Part shown: positions 17,222 to 26,674 of the stretch, piece by piece | Layout: every line of letters begins with the position of its first letter | Numbering within the stretch: the stretch's first letter is position 1 | Source of the DNA: Chryseobacterium sp. LAM-KRS1 | GTDB lineage: Bacteria > Bacteroidota > Bacteroidia > Flavobacteriales > Weeksellaceae | DNA: 64,000 bases | Assembly (NCBI RefSeq): GCF_013184525.1 | Contig: NZ_JAAOIZ010000001.1 | Span: forward strand, 558,001 to 622,000 | Direction: 5' to 3' | The notes under the pieces: model-generated | Told to the model about the DNA's origin: nothing | The model's input: only the letters and a program-made list of their open reading frames with translations | The model's database searches: none | Translations under genes and position numbers: made by a program

Positions 17222-18823
17222 TTCTTTTATAAATTTCTCATAATAAGATTTATCTTTTGTCTGAATCTTAAGGTAATAAGTACCTTTCGGAAAATGTTCA
17301 ACTTTAATCGACTTTTGCTGGTTGCTCCGGATGATGAGCCTACCCAGATTATCATAAACTTCCAATGCAATAACATCTGCTTCTGATGCGACATTTAGAA
17401 TGCTTTTAACAGGATTTGGAAATATAGCAACTTTTTGCTTTTTTACTGCTTCGGAAGTGTTTAAAGTTCCATTATAGAAGTTTCCGAAATTAAGAATCCC
17501 ATAACCCATCTGATCTGTGTAGGAAGGATATAATGAGGCCGTTTGTCGTAATTTGTTTTTTATCAGATCTCGGTTCATATTGGAAAAAGCCTGAATTAAG
17601 CAAGCTACTCCACCTGCAGCAATTGGTGTTGCAATTGAGGTTCCGGTAGCAGAAGTTATTGAATTATTGAAAACAGTAGCAGATGCAGTACCTCTTGTAC
17701 TGCCGTCTGGCTTTATTACACCCAACGAATTAGGCCCGAAAGATGAAAATCCGGATGAGATTCCGGAAGAATCTACTGAGCCTATCGTAAAGACCTGGGG
17801 ATTATCTGCGGGAGTGCTGATATAATGCCAGGGAAGCTGTCCTGAGTTTCCTGCTGCAATTAATAAAAAAATACCTTTGGTTGTTGCAATCCCGGCGGCC
17901 CTGGCTATAAAAGATGTGCTTCCATTCATATCAGAATACTGATAATTATATCGTGTGTCATCAAATGTGGTATATCCCAGAGATGTAGTAATAAGGTCGA
18001 CCCCTTTTCTATCAGCTTCCTCTGCTGCTTCAATCCAGTATAATTCTTCTTCAGGAATTTCTACAAGGGAATTTTCGCTGCGGTAAAGATAGAAATCAGC
18101 ATCAGGTGCCGAACCAACGAATATATCCTGAATATAACCTCCAATTGCACCTAAAACAACAGAGCCATGGACATTGAGTGAGGGGTTATAAATATCATTC
18201 GTTTTAGTGACAAAATCAAATCCTCCTTTAATTTTATTATTGGTCCATAATCTGGCAAAAGCAGAGCCTGTGTTTACTGTCGGAAAGCCGGTGTCTATAA
18301 CTGCGATGGTTACACCATTTCCCGTAAAGCCTGCAAGATGAAGAGGTCTTAGATTGATCTGATCAATTTGTTCTGAGCCTGAACCATAATCAAATGTGGT
18401 CAGGTTTTTATTTGTATTGTCAAAATTTTCCCATTTATTAGGGTTGGTCTGTTTGGTCACTGCAGTAGCATTTCTTGCAAAACTTTCTACCGACTGGACA
18501 TAGGGTTGTGACTGAAGTGTTGCAATCTGGGCTGAAGAGGCATTTACGGCTACTCCGTTAAGCCATTTTGAGTAATCGGTAACTGTAAAACCAAGGTTTT
18601 GGATATTCTGAATATAAGATTGTTCAATGGGAGCATCCTGATCATTCAGGGGAATTCCCAAAGCCGTGCGTCTGTTCAATGATTTCTGGCTAAGCTCAGA
18701 AAGGGGATTAGCATAAAATGCTGACTTATTAGGCTTATCAGTGAAATACACGAATACCAGTGCTGTTTGTGCAAAAGCCAGAGAGTAACCGGTTAAGAAA
18801 CAAAAGAGTAGAGTTTTCTTCAT
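17219..18823 (-). CDS. T9SS-secreted subtilisin-like serine protease (S8)
   Basis: A 534-residue protein. Signal peptide at 1-19, a prodomain-like region up to about 110, then the S8 catalytic domain with Asp177 (AVIDTG), His219 (NVHGS) and Ser406 (GTSIATP). The last ~75 residues form a type A T9SS sorting domain (IFPNPVKSILNV, then GTYYLKI and a C-terminal FIKE), which directs export through the type IX system and attachment or release at the surface. Likely an extracellular protease used in nutrition. It is monocistronic between opposed neighbours. Confidence 0.92.
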   Translation of the reverse strand: MKKTLLFCFLTGYSLAFAQTALVFVYFTDKPNKSAFYANPLSELSQKSLNRRTALGIPLNDQDAPIEQSYIQNIQNLGFTVTDYSKWLNGVAVNASSAQIATLQSQPYVQSVESFARNATAVTKQTNPNKWENFDNTNKNLTTFDYGSGSEQIDQINLRPLHLAGFTGNGVTIAVIDTGFPTVNTGSAFARLWTNNKIKGGFDFVTKTNDIYNPSLNVHGSVVLGAIGGYIQDIFVGSAPDADFYLYRSENSLVEIPEEELYWIEAAEEADRKGVDLITTSLGYTTFDDTRYNYQYSDMNGSTSFIARAAGIATTKGIFLLIAAGNSGQLPWHYISTPADNPQVFTIGSVDSSGISSGFSSFGPNSLGVIKPDGSTRGTASATVFNNSITSATGTSIATPIAAGGVACLIQAFSNMNRDLIKNKLRQTASLYPSYTDQMGYGILNFGNFYNGTLNTSEAVKKQKVAIFPNPVKSILNVASEADVIALEVYDNLGRLIIRSNQQKSIKVEHFPKGTYYLKIQTKDKSYYEKFIKE

Positions 18824-18864
18824 GGAGTTATTTTGTATAAAGGTAAAACAAAATCAATAAAATT

Positions 18865-18894
18865 TTTGAATGGATTTTAAATTCCTTATTTTTA
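18865..18894 (+). promoter_or_regulatory. Promoter of the DegT aminotransferase gene
   Basis: TTTG (18865-18868), an 18-nt spacer and TATTTTTA (18887-18894) give a near-consensus Bacteroidota promoter 15 nt above the ATG. Confidence 0.45.
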
Positions 18895-18909
18895 CGGAAA
18901 TATTTATTT

Positions 18910-20034
18910 ATGAAAAAAATTCAGATGGTCGACTTGCAAAGTCAGTATTACAAGATAAAGAATGATGTAGATAATGCAGTATTAAATGTAATGGATTCTG
19001 CGGCTTTTATAAACGGCCCAGAAGTGAAGTCCTTCCAGAATGAATTGGAATCTTATTTAGACGTAAAGCATGTTATTCCTTGTGCAAACGGAACTGATGC
19101 TTTACAGATTGCTTTGATGGCTTTAGACCTTAAAGAAGGAGATGAGGTGATCACTGCTGATTTTACTTTTGCAGCTACTGTAGAAGTTATTCATTTATTG
19201 AAACTTAAATCTGTTTTGGTAGATGTAGATTACGATACATTCACAATTTCTACGGAACAGATTAAAAAAGCAATTACTCCGAGAACAAAAGCGATCATTC
19301 CCGTACACATTTTCGGACAATGTGCTAATATGGAAGAAATTCTGAAAATTGCCGAAGAGAATAACTTATTCGTTATTGAAGACAATGCGCAAGCAATTGG
19401 TTCAGACTATACGTTTTCCGATGGAACTGTAAAACAGGCAGGTACGATGTCTACGGTAGGTACCACTTCATTCTTTCCATCTAAAAATTTAGGTTGCTAT
19501 GGAGACGGAGGTGCTATCTTTACCAATAATGATGAACTGGCACACCGTTTAAGAGGAATTGTTAATCATGGAATGTACGAAAGGTACTATCATGATGAAG
19601 TAGGAGTGAACTCTCGCTTAGATAGTATTCAGGCTGCTATTTTAAGGAAAAAACTCCCTAATCTTGATTCCTATAATGAAGCGAGAAGAAAAGCTGCGGA
19701 TTATTACGATGAGGCTTTTGCGGGAAACCCAAACATATTAACACCAAAAAGAGCCGAAAACACAACTCACGTATTTCATCAGTATACTTTAAGAATAGTA
19801 AACGGAAAACGTAATGAGTTACAAAAATTCCTTGCAGAAAAAGAAATTCCTGCGATGATCTATTATCCGGTAGCATTAAGAAAGCAAAAAGCTTATTTCC
19901 AGGAAAGTAATGATGCAGATTTTGTAAATACGGATAAATTATTGGATCAGGTGATTTCTCTTCCGATGCATACAGAATTGGATGAAGAGCAGTTGAAGTA
20001 TATTACGGATGCTGTATTAGAGTTTCTGGGGTAG
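18910..20034 (+). CDS. DegT/DnrJ/EryC1/StrS sugar aminotransferase
   Basis: A 374-residue PLP enzyme. The internal-aldimine Lys192 lies in TTSFFPSKNLGCYGDGGA, and the family's ANGTDALQIAL (about 59-69), EDNAQ (157-161) and GVNSRLDSIQAA segments are present. Such enzymes put an amino group on a nucleotide-linked keto-sugar for surface polysaccharide or glycan. The neighbours (galE and a cytidylyltransferase-like gene) support a role in making a nucleotide sugar. The exact sugar is unknown. Confidence 0.9.
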   Translation: MKKIQMVDLQSQYYKIKNDVDNAVLNVMDSAAFINGPEVKSFQNELESYLDVKHVIPCANGTDALQIALMALDLKEGDEVITADFTFAATVEVIHLLKLKSVLVDVDYDTFTISTEQIKKAITPRTKAIIPVHIFGQCANMEEILKIAEENNLFVIEDNAQAIGSDYTFSDGTVKQAGTMSTVGTTSFFPSKNLGCYGDGGAIFTNNDELAHRLRGIVNHGMYERYYHDEVGVNSRLDSIQAAILRKKLPNLDSYNEARRKAADYYDEAFAGNPNILTPKRAENTTHVFHQYTLRIVNGKRNELQKFLAEKEIPAMIYYPVALRKQKAYFQESNDADFVNTDKLLDQVISLPMHTELDEEQLKYITDAVLEFLG

Positions 20035-20046
20035 TAGTAATGCACT

Positions 20047-20481
20047 GTGAAAAAGAAAGTATTTAAATTTAGAATCATAGGATTATTAGTTTTTCTGTTT
20101 GGCATTTTTATTTCTATTTTATTTGGATATGGGATTAGTGCAGAATATAGTAATCAAGAGAATGGTACTTACAGATATTGGATACTTTCGTTTGCAATTT
20201 TGGTATTTCTACTAAACCATACAAGTCTTATATTATTAATAAAAAAGTCTGTTAGAACTGTATTTTTTTTAAATGTATTATACTTATTACTTTTAGGTCT
20301 TATTGTGTTTGGATTTATAAGAAAACAAATCTATTTACAGATAGAAATTCAAGAATATGATATTGGATTTACTTCTATTGGTAGTATGATATTAATTTTC
20401 TTAATTTTTGCAATTAATAGATTTAAATTTAAAGAAGTACAATATGAAAATATTGATTTCATAGGTAAAAACGAAGAATAA
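20047..20481 (+). CDS. Small integral membrane protein, GTG start
   Basis: A 144-residue protein with four predicted transmembrane helices (about 9-31, 45-66, 70-90 and 106-124) and Lys-rich ends. The only usable start is GTG at 20047; the nearby ATG at 20041 is out of frame and closes after eight codons. It starts 12 nt after the aminotransferase and ends 21 nt before galE, so it is probably cotranscribed. Function unknown; the composition is more AT-rich than its neighbours. Confidence 0.6.
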   Translation: MKKKVFKFRIIGLLVFLFGIFISILFGYGISAEYSNQENGTYRYWILSFAILVFLLNHTSLILLIKKSVRTVFFLNVLYLLLLGLIVFGFIRKQIYLQIEIQEYDIGFTSIGSMILIFLIFAINRFKFKEVQYENIDFIGKNEE

Positions 20482-20502
20482 AAATCAAAACATAAAACAT
20501 AA

Positions 20503-21528
20503 ATGGCAATACTCGTAACCGGAGGTCTTGGATATATAGGTTCCCATACCGTAGTGGAATTACTTAATAATAACTTTGATGTTGTTATTGTAGATGATTT
20601 GTCTAACTCTGAAAGATTTATTTTAAATAATATAGAAGAGATTACCGGAAAGAAACCTGTTTTTTATCCTTTTGATCTAAAAAGAAAGGAGCTTTTAAGT
20701 CAGGTTTTTGATGCTCATCAGATTGACGGATGTATCAACTTTGCTGCTTCTAAGGCAGTTGGCGAAAGTCAGGTTATACCTGTTGATTATTATGAGAATA
20801 ATTTATTTTCTCTGATCAATATTCTTCAGGAATTTAAGAAGAGAGATCTCTCTAATTTTATTTTCAGTTCTTCATGTACGGTTTACGGACAGGCGGATGT
20901 AATGCCCATTGATGAAAATACCCCATTAAAAATGCCGGAGAGCGTTTATGGTAAAACTAAACAAATGGGTGAAGAGATCCTTAAAGATTTTGCCAATGCA
21001 TATAAAAGAAAGATTTCCTTATTAAGATATTTCAATCCTATTGGAGCGCATCCTTCGGGTAAATTAGGCGAATTGCCTATTGGAGTTCCAAATAATCTTG
21101 TTCCTTATGTGATGCAGACGGCAGCAGGAATTCGTGAAAAATTAAATATTTGGGGGAATGATTACGACACGGAGGACGGAACACCAATCCGCGATTACAT
21201 TTATGTTGTCGATCTTGCTAAGGCTCATGTTGCAGCATTAAAAAAATTAATGTCAGATTCTAGTAACAATACCGTTATTGATATTTATAATTTAGGAACC
21301 GGAAAAGGATTCTCAGTTTTAGAAGTGGTGAATGCTTTTGAAATGGCAAATGATGTAAAGGTTGCTTATCAGATCTGTGATAGAAGAGAGGGAGATATTA
21401 CGGTTGCATATGCCAATGCTGACAAAGCTGAACATGAACTTGGATGGAAGGCTGAAACCAGTTTGCAGGAAGCATTAAAAACGGTTTGGGAATGGCAAAA
21501 ATATCTGAAGTCAAGAAATTTAAATTAA
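20503..21528 (+). CDS. galE: UDP-glucose 4-epimerase
   Basis: A 341-residue extended short-chain dehydrogenase/reductase. The NAD-binding motif GGLGYIGSH is at 7-15, the active-site SSSCTVYG is near 122-129 and the catalytic pair is Tyr149/Lys153 (VYGKTK). ARYFNP-type LLRYFNPIGAHPSG and the RDYIYVVDLA segment are GalE-typical. It interconverts UDP-glucose and UDP-galactose (possibly also the N-acetyl forms) for surface glycans. It is the third gene of the sugar-nucleotide cluster. Confidence 0.93.
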   Translation: MAILVTGGLGYIGSHTVVELLNNNFDVVIVDDLSNSERFILNNIEEITGKKPVFYPFDLKRKELLSQVFDAHQIDGCINFAASKAVGESQVIPVDYYENNLFSLINILQEFKKRDLSNFIFSSSCTVYGQADVMPIDENTPLKMPESVYGKTKQMGEEILKDFANAYKRKISLLRYFNPIGAHPSGKLGELPIGVPNNLVPYVMQTAAGIREKLNIWGNDYDTEDGTPIRDYIYVVDLAKAHVAALKKLMSDSSNNTVIDIYNLGTGKGFSVLEVVNAFEMANDVKVAYQICDRREGDITVAYANADKAEHELGWKAETSLQEALKTVWEWQKYLKSRNLN

Positions 21529-21605
21529 ATGATTAACAAAATATTTCTCTATGAAAGGAATTAAATAAAAGATTTCTATCTTAGTGAAGTTTTAAATAGA
21601 CTAAT

Positions 21606-22052
21606 ATGAAAACAGAAAAAATAGGGATTACATTCTCTTCATTTGACTTACTTCATGCAGGACATATAAAAATGTTAGAAGAAGCAAAAACCGTTTGTGA
21701 TTATCTGATTGTAGGTTTACAGATTGACCCCTCCCATGATCGCCCTAATAAAAATAAGCCTACTCAGACCATTGTAGAAAGATATATTCAGCTTAAGGCA
21801 GTGAGTGCTGTAGATGAAATCATTCCTTACTATACAGAAGAAGATCTGGAAGACATTTTGAAATCTTTTGTAATAGACGTAAGAATTATTGGAGACGATT
21901 ATATGGACCGTGATTTTACAGGAAAAAAATACTGCGAGCAAAAAGGAATAGAAATTTATTATAATAAAAGGGACCACCGGTTTTCCTCCAGCGATTTAAG
22001 AAAAAGAATTTTCGAAGCGGAGAAAAGTAAAGTACCCGTAAATGCAAAATAA
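21606..22052 (+). CDS. Cytidylyltransferase-like nucleotidyltransferase
   Basis: A 148-residue protein with the nucleotidyltransferase motif HAGH (17-20) in SSFDLLHAGHIKML, GDDYMDRDF in the middle and a C-terminal FSSSDLRKRI, which replaces the usual ISTT segment. Closest in style to glycerol-3-phosphate cytidylyltransferase (TagD) or other alcohol-phosphate cytidylyltransferases. It would activate a small phosphorylated alcohol or sugar with CTP for surface polymer synthesis. It follows galE by 77 nt and ends in a strong terminator. Confidence 0.8.
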   Translation: MKTEKIGITFSSFDLLHAGHIKMLEEAKTVCDYLIVGLQIDPSHDRPNKNKPTQTIVERYIQLKAVSAVDEIIPYYTEEDLEDILKSFVIDVRIIGDDYMDRDFTGKKYCEQKGIEIYYNKRDHRFSSSDLRKRIFEAEKSKVPVNAK

Positions 22053-22082
22053 AAAATCCCGATTAATAATCGGGATTTTTTT
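22052..22082. terminator. Bidirectional intrinsic terminator
   Basis: A 14-bp inverted repeat AAAAAATCCCGATT / AATCGGGATTTTTT with a 3-nt loop, overlapping the stop codon of the cytidylyltransferase gene and 3 nt before the end of the convergent TonB-receptor gene. Confidence 0.9.
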
Positions 22083-22085
22083 GTA

Positions 22086-24587
22086 TTACATTGGTGCCTG
22101 CTGGTCATCTCCGGCAGCATTAGCGTTAATGTCTTTTTTCTTTTTTGGTTGGTCCACTTTTTCCCCTTGTTTGAATCTGTAAGTTAAAGATAGAGCAAAC
22201 TGTCTTGGTTGCCATTGCATGTAAGAATCTCTGGTGAAATCAGTACCATAAGTTGTGGATCTCATTGCTCTGGTATTGAAAATATCCTGAATATTGAAAC
22301 CTATCGTACCATTGCCATCCCAGATCGTTTTGGAGACCCCTAAACTTACTGCGTACATATCTTTTCTGTCCTGGCTCTGGGTCTTTTGTGCTCCTCTATA
22401 GAAACCTTGTAGCTGGAAATTAAAAGTTTTATCAACTTTGAAAGTAGATGTTAATCTGGCTCTTGTAGAAAAGCCACTTCCATCAAATGACATTGGTTTA
22501 TCCATGGTTTTAGGATCGTAGTAACTACCGGTAGTCTTATAGCCAAACAGGTCAACATTTCCCATAAATTTTAACCATTTGGTTGCGTCCCAATTAAAAT
22601 TGAGATCTAGACCATAGCGATCGTCATTTCCTAAGTTGATTGGCTTTGTATGAAATGTTGTAATATCGTTATCATCAACTGTTTTGTACACCAGCATTTT
22701 AACATCATCACTTGAGTGTCTGTAGTAAAGCGTAGGGTTGATGGTAAAGCTTTTTTTAGAAATGCTGTATCCTACTTCGTAAGAATCGACATAAGATGGA
22801 TTCAGATCAATATTCCCGTCAAAAATGTTTTGATTGTCATTATAACTTGGATTTGGGATCATAAAGAATGAACGTGGACGATCAATCCTTCTTGAATAAT
22901 TTACTAAAAACTGATTGTCTTTTGCTATTTCATAGCTTAGAAATACACTAGGGAAAAGGTTATTATAGTTTTTGGTTGTTTTTTGAGCTCCTCCGGCAAG
23001 ATTTAAATAATCAATATCTACTTTGGAAATTTCATCCCTTAAACCCAGTTGATACCCGAGCTTTCCGATTTTGCTTTTAAACTGAAGATAAAATGCATTA
23101 AACATTTCTTTGTAAGTCGCGTTGTATGAGTAATCTTCAAGATAAGATAGCAAAGGATGGGATGCTGTGCTTTCCATGACCATGTTATTATAGTCATTTT
23201 TATTGATATCTAATCTATAACCGGCTTCAATCTTAGAATTTTCACCAATAGGAAGTTCATAATCAGCTTTTCCTATAAATGATCGGTTAAGTGTTTTCTG
23301 TGCTACAAAATCTTCAAGCTGGAAAACGTTATTGTTGGTATCATATATATTGGTATCATTATTAGATCGGTTCCTTTGCAAACTTGCTGAGAGGGATAAA
23401 TTCTGGCCTTTATCATCAAATTTGTGATCAAGTCCGAAATCTCCCTGAAATGCTAAGTTATTGCCATTTCCTGTATTCGATCTTTGTCTGAAACCTGTTG
23501 TATTATTGGTGAAGTAATCATAATAGGTTACGTTCCCGTTGCTGTTGTTGTCAAAAGTTCTAACAGTACCAGACGCGTTTACAGACGTTTTGTCATTGAT
23601 ATCATAAACTACCCCTGCAGAAGCGTTGTAATTATCATTTTTACTCTTTGTAATGGACTCGTTGTCAATCTGGCTTGTTGTGCCACTTGAAAATAATGAA
23701 TTGTTTCTGCTTGTGTTTTTAGACTCGCGGTATCCACCACCTCCATTTAAAAACCAATTGAATTTTCCTTTTCTCCAACTTAAGTTGGTATTGAGAGAAG
23801 TTTGTGGAAGATATCCTAAAGTTCCAACAACACTACCGTTAAAACCTGTTTTCTTATTTTTCTTTAAAATAATATTTAAAATACCTGCAGTACCGCTGGC
23901 TTCAAATTTCGAAGAAGGGTTTGTAATAACCTCGATTCGATCGATCTGGTCTGCAGGAATACTTTGCAAAGCATTTGCACCATCATCAATACCAAGTAAT
24001 GCAGAAGGTTTTCCATTAATTAAAAACTTCACATTAGAACTTCCTCTCATAGAAACTGTACCGTCCGTTTCAACAGAAACAGAAGGAACATTGGATAATA
24101 CATCCTGAAGATTTCCTCCCTTACTTACAATATCCTGAGAGGGGTCATATGTTCTTTTGTCAAGTTCCACTTTATATGGCTTCGCTTGTACCGTAATCGT
24201 TACACCTTGTATATCTCCCGTTTTAAGGTTGGTTGCACTTTTTTCAGGCTCAATGGATAAGGCGCCGATATTTCCTGCAGCTGCAATTTGTTTATTAACT
24301 ACACTTTTTTTGTAATCAATTGCTTCAACGGTGATGTCGTAATTCCCGGGAGCAAGATCAAGTTTATACTGTCCTTTTTCATCAGTAAGAGCAGCATCAC
24401 TAAGTAATTTATTTTCTTTATTGCTGAAGGTGACTGAGGCATAAGGAACAGGCTGATTGTTTTTACTAACAATTGTCCCTGATATAGCTGCTTTTTCCTG
24501 TCCGAAAGCAAATGCTGCCGCCGAAAGAACAAAAGTAAGCCCTAAGGTTTTTTTTGTAAAAAGGTTAATAATTTCCGTCTGATTCAT
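22086..24587 (-). CDS. TonB-dependent outer-membrane receptor-like protein
   Basis: An 833-residue protein with signal peptide (to about residue 29), a carboxypeptidase-regulatory-like beta domain (about 30-115, AAISGTIVSKNNQPVPYASV), a plug domain (about 140-235, with VSMRGSSNVKFLINGKP and DQIDRIEVITNPSSKFEASG) and a C-terminal beta barrel closing with RQFALSLTYRF near 800. A charged tail of about 27 residues, rich in Lys, Asp and Gln, follows the last strand and may face the periplasm. No SusD partner or transporter is adjacent. The ligand cannot be read; it belongs to the outer-membrane-barrel family related to TonB receptors. Confidence 0.85.
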   Translation of the reverse strand: MNQTEIINLFTKKTLGLTFVLSAAAFAFGQEKAAISGTIVSKNNQPVPYASVTFSNKENKLLSDAALTDEKGQYKLDLAPGNYDITVEAIDYKKSVVNKQIAAAGNIGALSIEPEKSATNLKTGDIQGVTITVQAKPYKVELDKRTYDPSQDIVSKGGNLQDVLSNVPSVSVETDGTVSMRGSSNVKFLINGKPSALLGIDDGANALQSIPADQIDRIEVITNPSSKFEASGTAGILNIILKKNKKTGFNGSVVGTLGYLPQTSLNTNLSWRKGKFNWFLNGGGGYRESKNTSRNNSLFSSGTTSQIDNESITKSKNDNYNASAGVVYDINDKTSVNASGTVRTFDNNSNGNVTYYDYFTNNTTGFRQRSNTGNGNNLAFQGDFGLDHKFDDKGQNLSLSASLQRNRSNNDTNIYDTNNNVFQLEDFVAQKTLNRSFIGKADYELPIGENSKIEAGYRLDINKNDYNNMVMESTASHPLLSYLEDYSYNATYKEMFNAFYLQFKSKIGKLGYQLGLRDEISKVDIDYLNLAGGAQKTTKNYNNLFPSVFLSYEIAKDNQFLVNYSRRIDRPRSFFMIPNPSYNDNQNIFDGNIDLNPSYVDSYEVGYSISKKSFTINPTLYYRHSSDDVKMLVYKTVDDNDITTFHTKPINLGNDDRYGLDLNFNWDATKWLKFMGNVDLFGYKTTGSYYDPKTMDKPMSFDGSGFSTRARLTSTFKVDKTFNFQLQGFYRGAQKTQSQDRKDMYAVSLGVSKTIWDGNGTIGFNIQDIFNTRAMRSTTYGTDFTRDSYMQWQPRQFALSLTYRFKQGEKVDQPKKKKDINANAAGDDQQAPM

Positions 24588-24755
24588 AAGGTATTGTTTG
24601 TGTAAAATCGTGAAGGGATAACTCCTAATATTGTGAAATTATTAATGGGTTAAATTTCAAAATATTACGATTAATTTATTGTTTGTAATAGATATGTCGC
24701 TTTTTAAGGCTGGATGTTAATTATGAAATTGTTAAAATAAAGTTAAATTTGCTTT

Positions 24756-25781
24756 TTATTTTATATTTTTTGAATTAAGCCAGTTTTGATAAGCTTTTGC
24801 ATTAATTGCATGCTCTTCAGCACTTGCCGTGAATTTGTGATAGCCAAACCTTGCCGGATCAGCGCACATATATATATAATTGTTGTTTTCTGCGTTAAGC
24901 ACAGCATCTACAGAGTTCTTATCTACAATACATATCGGGCCGGGAGGAATACCGGAATTAGCGTATGTATTGTAAGGAGAGGGCGTAGACAGATGTTTAT
25001 ATAAAACCCTTTTGATTGGCTCTTTAAAATTTGTCTGCTTATTAATAGCATAGATCACAGTAGGATCAGATTGTAATTTCATTCCTTTTCTGTATCGGTT
25101 TAAATATAGTCCTGCGATAGTTTTCATTTCATCTTTTTTTCCACCGGATTCTTTATAGACAATGGAGGCAAGTGCATAAATCTGATCTCTTGTTAGCCCG
25201 GACTGCTGTTCTTTGTTTTTTCTTTCACTTGTCCAGAAACCATTATATTGATCCTCAAATCTTTTAAAAAAATCTTTAGGACTTACTGTCCAGAAAAAGT
25301 TATATGAATCGATAAAAAAATACTTTTTCAGGTCTTCGGCGCTGGTATATCCTTTTTCAGTTGCAATCGTATTAAAATCTTTTACAAATCTGAGTGAATC
25401 CAGCTCCGTTTTTTTTGTGACTTTACCGATCATTTGATACATATCACCAAAATCTCCTATTCTAAAGGTATTCTCAGTCTGGTTTCCCGCTTTGATCATA
25501 TTGACAATATTCGTATTTCCTGTTCCATTCTGGATGTGGTAACGACCCGGTTTGAGATGTTGTTCCAGATCCTTATCCTTTGCTACTCTTTCAAACGACT
25601 CTTTATTTTGTATATACGGTCCAATAGAATCAAGTACCTGCTTAAAGCTTGCTCCATGAGGGATTAAAACATATCCTTCTTTTTCTACGTTGTTACCGTA
25701 ATATGTATTATAAAATCTTAACCCAAAAAATCCTGCTACCGCTACAACAAGCAGTATGATAATGAGAATAGTTTTTTTCAT
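24756..25781 (-). CDS. mltG: Endolytic murein transglycosylase MltG
   Basis: A 341-residue membrane-anchored protein. One N-terminal transmembrane helix (4-22), a LysM-like region (about 35-100) and the YceG catalytic domain with ALASIVYKESGG (conserved Glu211; the preceding position, commonly Glu, is Tyr209) and LQSDPTVIYA. It cleaves nascent peptidoglycan strands, setting glycan length. It lies 33 nt downstream of dapF, so two cell-wall genes appear to form an operon. Confidence 0.9.
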   Translation of the reverse strand: MKKTILIIILLVVAVAGFFGLRFYNTYYGNNVEKEGYVLIPHGASFKQVLDSIGPYIQNKESFERVAKDKDLEQHLKPGRYHIQNGTGNTNIVNMIKAGNQTENTFRIGDFGDMYQMIGKVTKKTELDSLRFVKDFNTIATEKGYTSAEDLKKYFFIDSYNFFWTVSPKDFFKRFEDQYNGFWTSERKNKEQQSGLTRDQIYALASIVYKESGGKKDEMKTIAGLYLNRYRKGMKLQSDPTVIYAINKQTNFKEPIKRVLYKHLSTPSPYNTYANSGIPPGPICIVDKNSVDAVLNAENNNYIYMCADPARFGYHKFTASAEEHAINAKAYQNWLNSKNIK

Positions 25782-25814
25782 TATTTAATAGTTGATTAAA
25801 AGTTGTCTGTTTTT

Positions 25815-26582
25815 TTAAACCAAGTCAACCTTACCTCTAAAAACTTGTTTTGCCGGTCCTTCCAACCAAATATTCTGGAAAGAATTTCCGTTTTTTTCAG
25901 CATACACTTTAAGGTTTCCACCTAAAGTTTTAACTTTTACAGAGATTAGATTGTTTTTTTGTAGAAAGGTTAAAGCAGATGCAGTAACTCCTGTTCCGCA
26001 ACTGTATGTTTCATCCTCAACGCCTCGTTCATAGGTTCTTACGAAAATTTCATCATCGGTAATTTTTTCAACAAAATTGACGTTGATACCTTTTTCTTTA
26101 TAGTTTTCTGAATTTCTGATCCCGTTTCCTTCTGCAAAAACATTGTAGGTAACCAAATCTTCGACGTATTTTACATAATGTGGAGATCCGGTATCCATTA
26201 CAGAATCTGCTCCGTCATTGGAAATGTCGGTAACATCGATCATTTTTAATTTGATGATACCATTATGGATTTCTGCTTCATGTTCTCCATCTATAGCAAT
26301 AAATTTACATTTGGCTTCAAAGATATCAAGGAAAAAAGCAAACGCAACAAGGCATCTACCACCGTTTCCACACATGGTACTTTCTCCACCATCGGAATTG
26401 TAATACACCATTTTGAAATCATACTTTTCATCATTTTCTAAAAGAATAAGACCATCTGCTCCAATTCCAAAACGTCTGTCGCAAAGCTTTTCGATAATTG
26501 CTTTGTCTTTTGGAAATTGCAGATCTCTGTTATCTACCATTACGAAATCGTTTCCAGTGCCTTGATATTTATAAAATTCCAT
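25815..26582 (-). CDS. dapF: Diaminopimelate epimerase
   Basis: A 255-residue PLP-independent epimerase converting LL- to meso-diaminopimelate for lysine and peptidoglycan synthesis. Both catalytic Cys are present: Cys71 in TMCGNGGRC and Cys195 in YSCGTGV. The start at 26582 follows a consensus -7 box. It is upstream of mltG in the same transcript. Confidence 0.95.
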   Translation of the reverse strand: MEFYKYQGTGNDFVMVDNRDLQFPKDKAIIEKLCDRRFGIGADGLILLENDEKYDFKMVYYNSDGGESTMCGNGGRCLVAFAFFLDIFEAKCKFIAIDGEHEAEIHNGIIKLKMIDVTDISNDGADSVMDTGSPHYVKYVEDLVTYNVFAEGNGIRNSENYKEKGINVNFVEKITDDEIFVRTYERGVEDETYSCGTGVTASALTFLQKNNLISVKVKTLGGNLKVYAEKNGNSFQNIWLEGPAKQVFRGKVDLV

Positions 26583-26608
26583 ACTTTCTTTACATTAAAA
26601 TAAACAAA

Positions 26609-26616
26609 CAAAATTA
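26609..26616 (-). promoter_or_regulatory. -7 promoter element of dapF-mltG
   Basis: On the minus strand TAATTTTG, an exact TAnnTTTG match, 26 nt before the dapF ATG and just downstream of the preceding operon's terminator. Confidence 0.5.
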
Positions 26617-26628
26617 GTATATTAAAAT

Positions 26629-26660
26629 AAAAAACGGGCAGTAAATACTGCCCGTTTTTT
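26629..26660 (-). terminator. Intrinsic terminator of the pnuC-lipoprotein operon
   Basis: A near 15-bp inverted repeat (AAAAAACGGGCAGTA / TACTGCCCGTTTTTT) with a 2-nt loop, T-rich after the stem on the minus strand, 15 nt below the lipoprotein stop codon. Confidence 0.9.
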
Positions 26661-26674
26661 ATTATTTAGAATGA

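Noticed and set aside
23653..24108. 151-residue plus-strand ORF
   Set aside because: Antisense shadow of the TonB-receptor-like gene; no domain or promoter.
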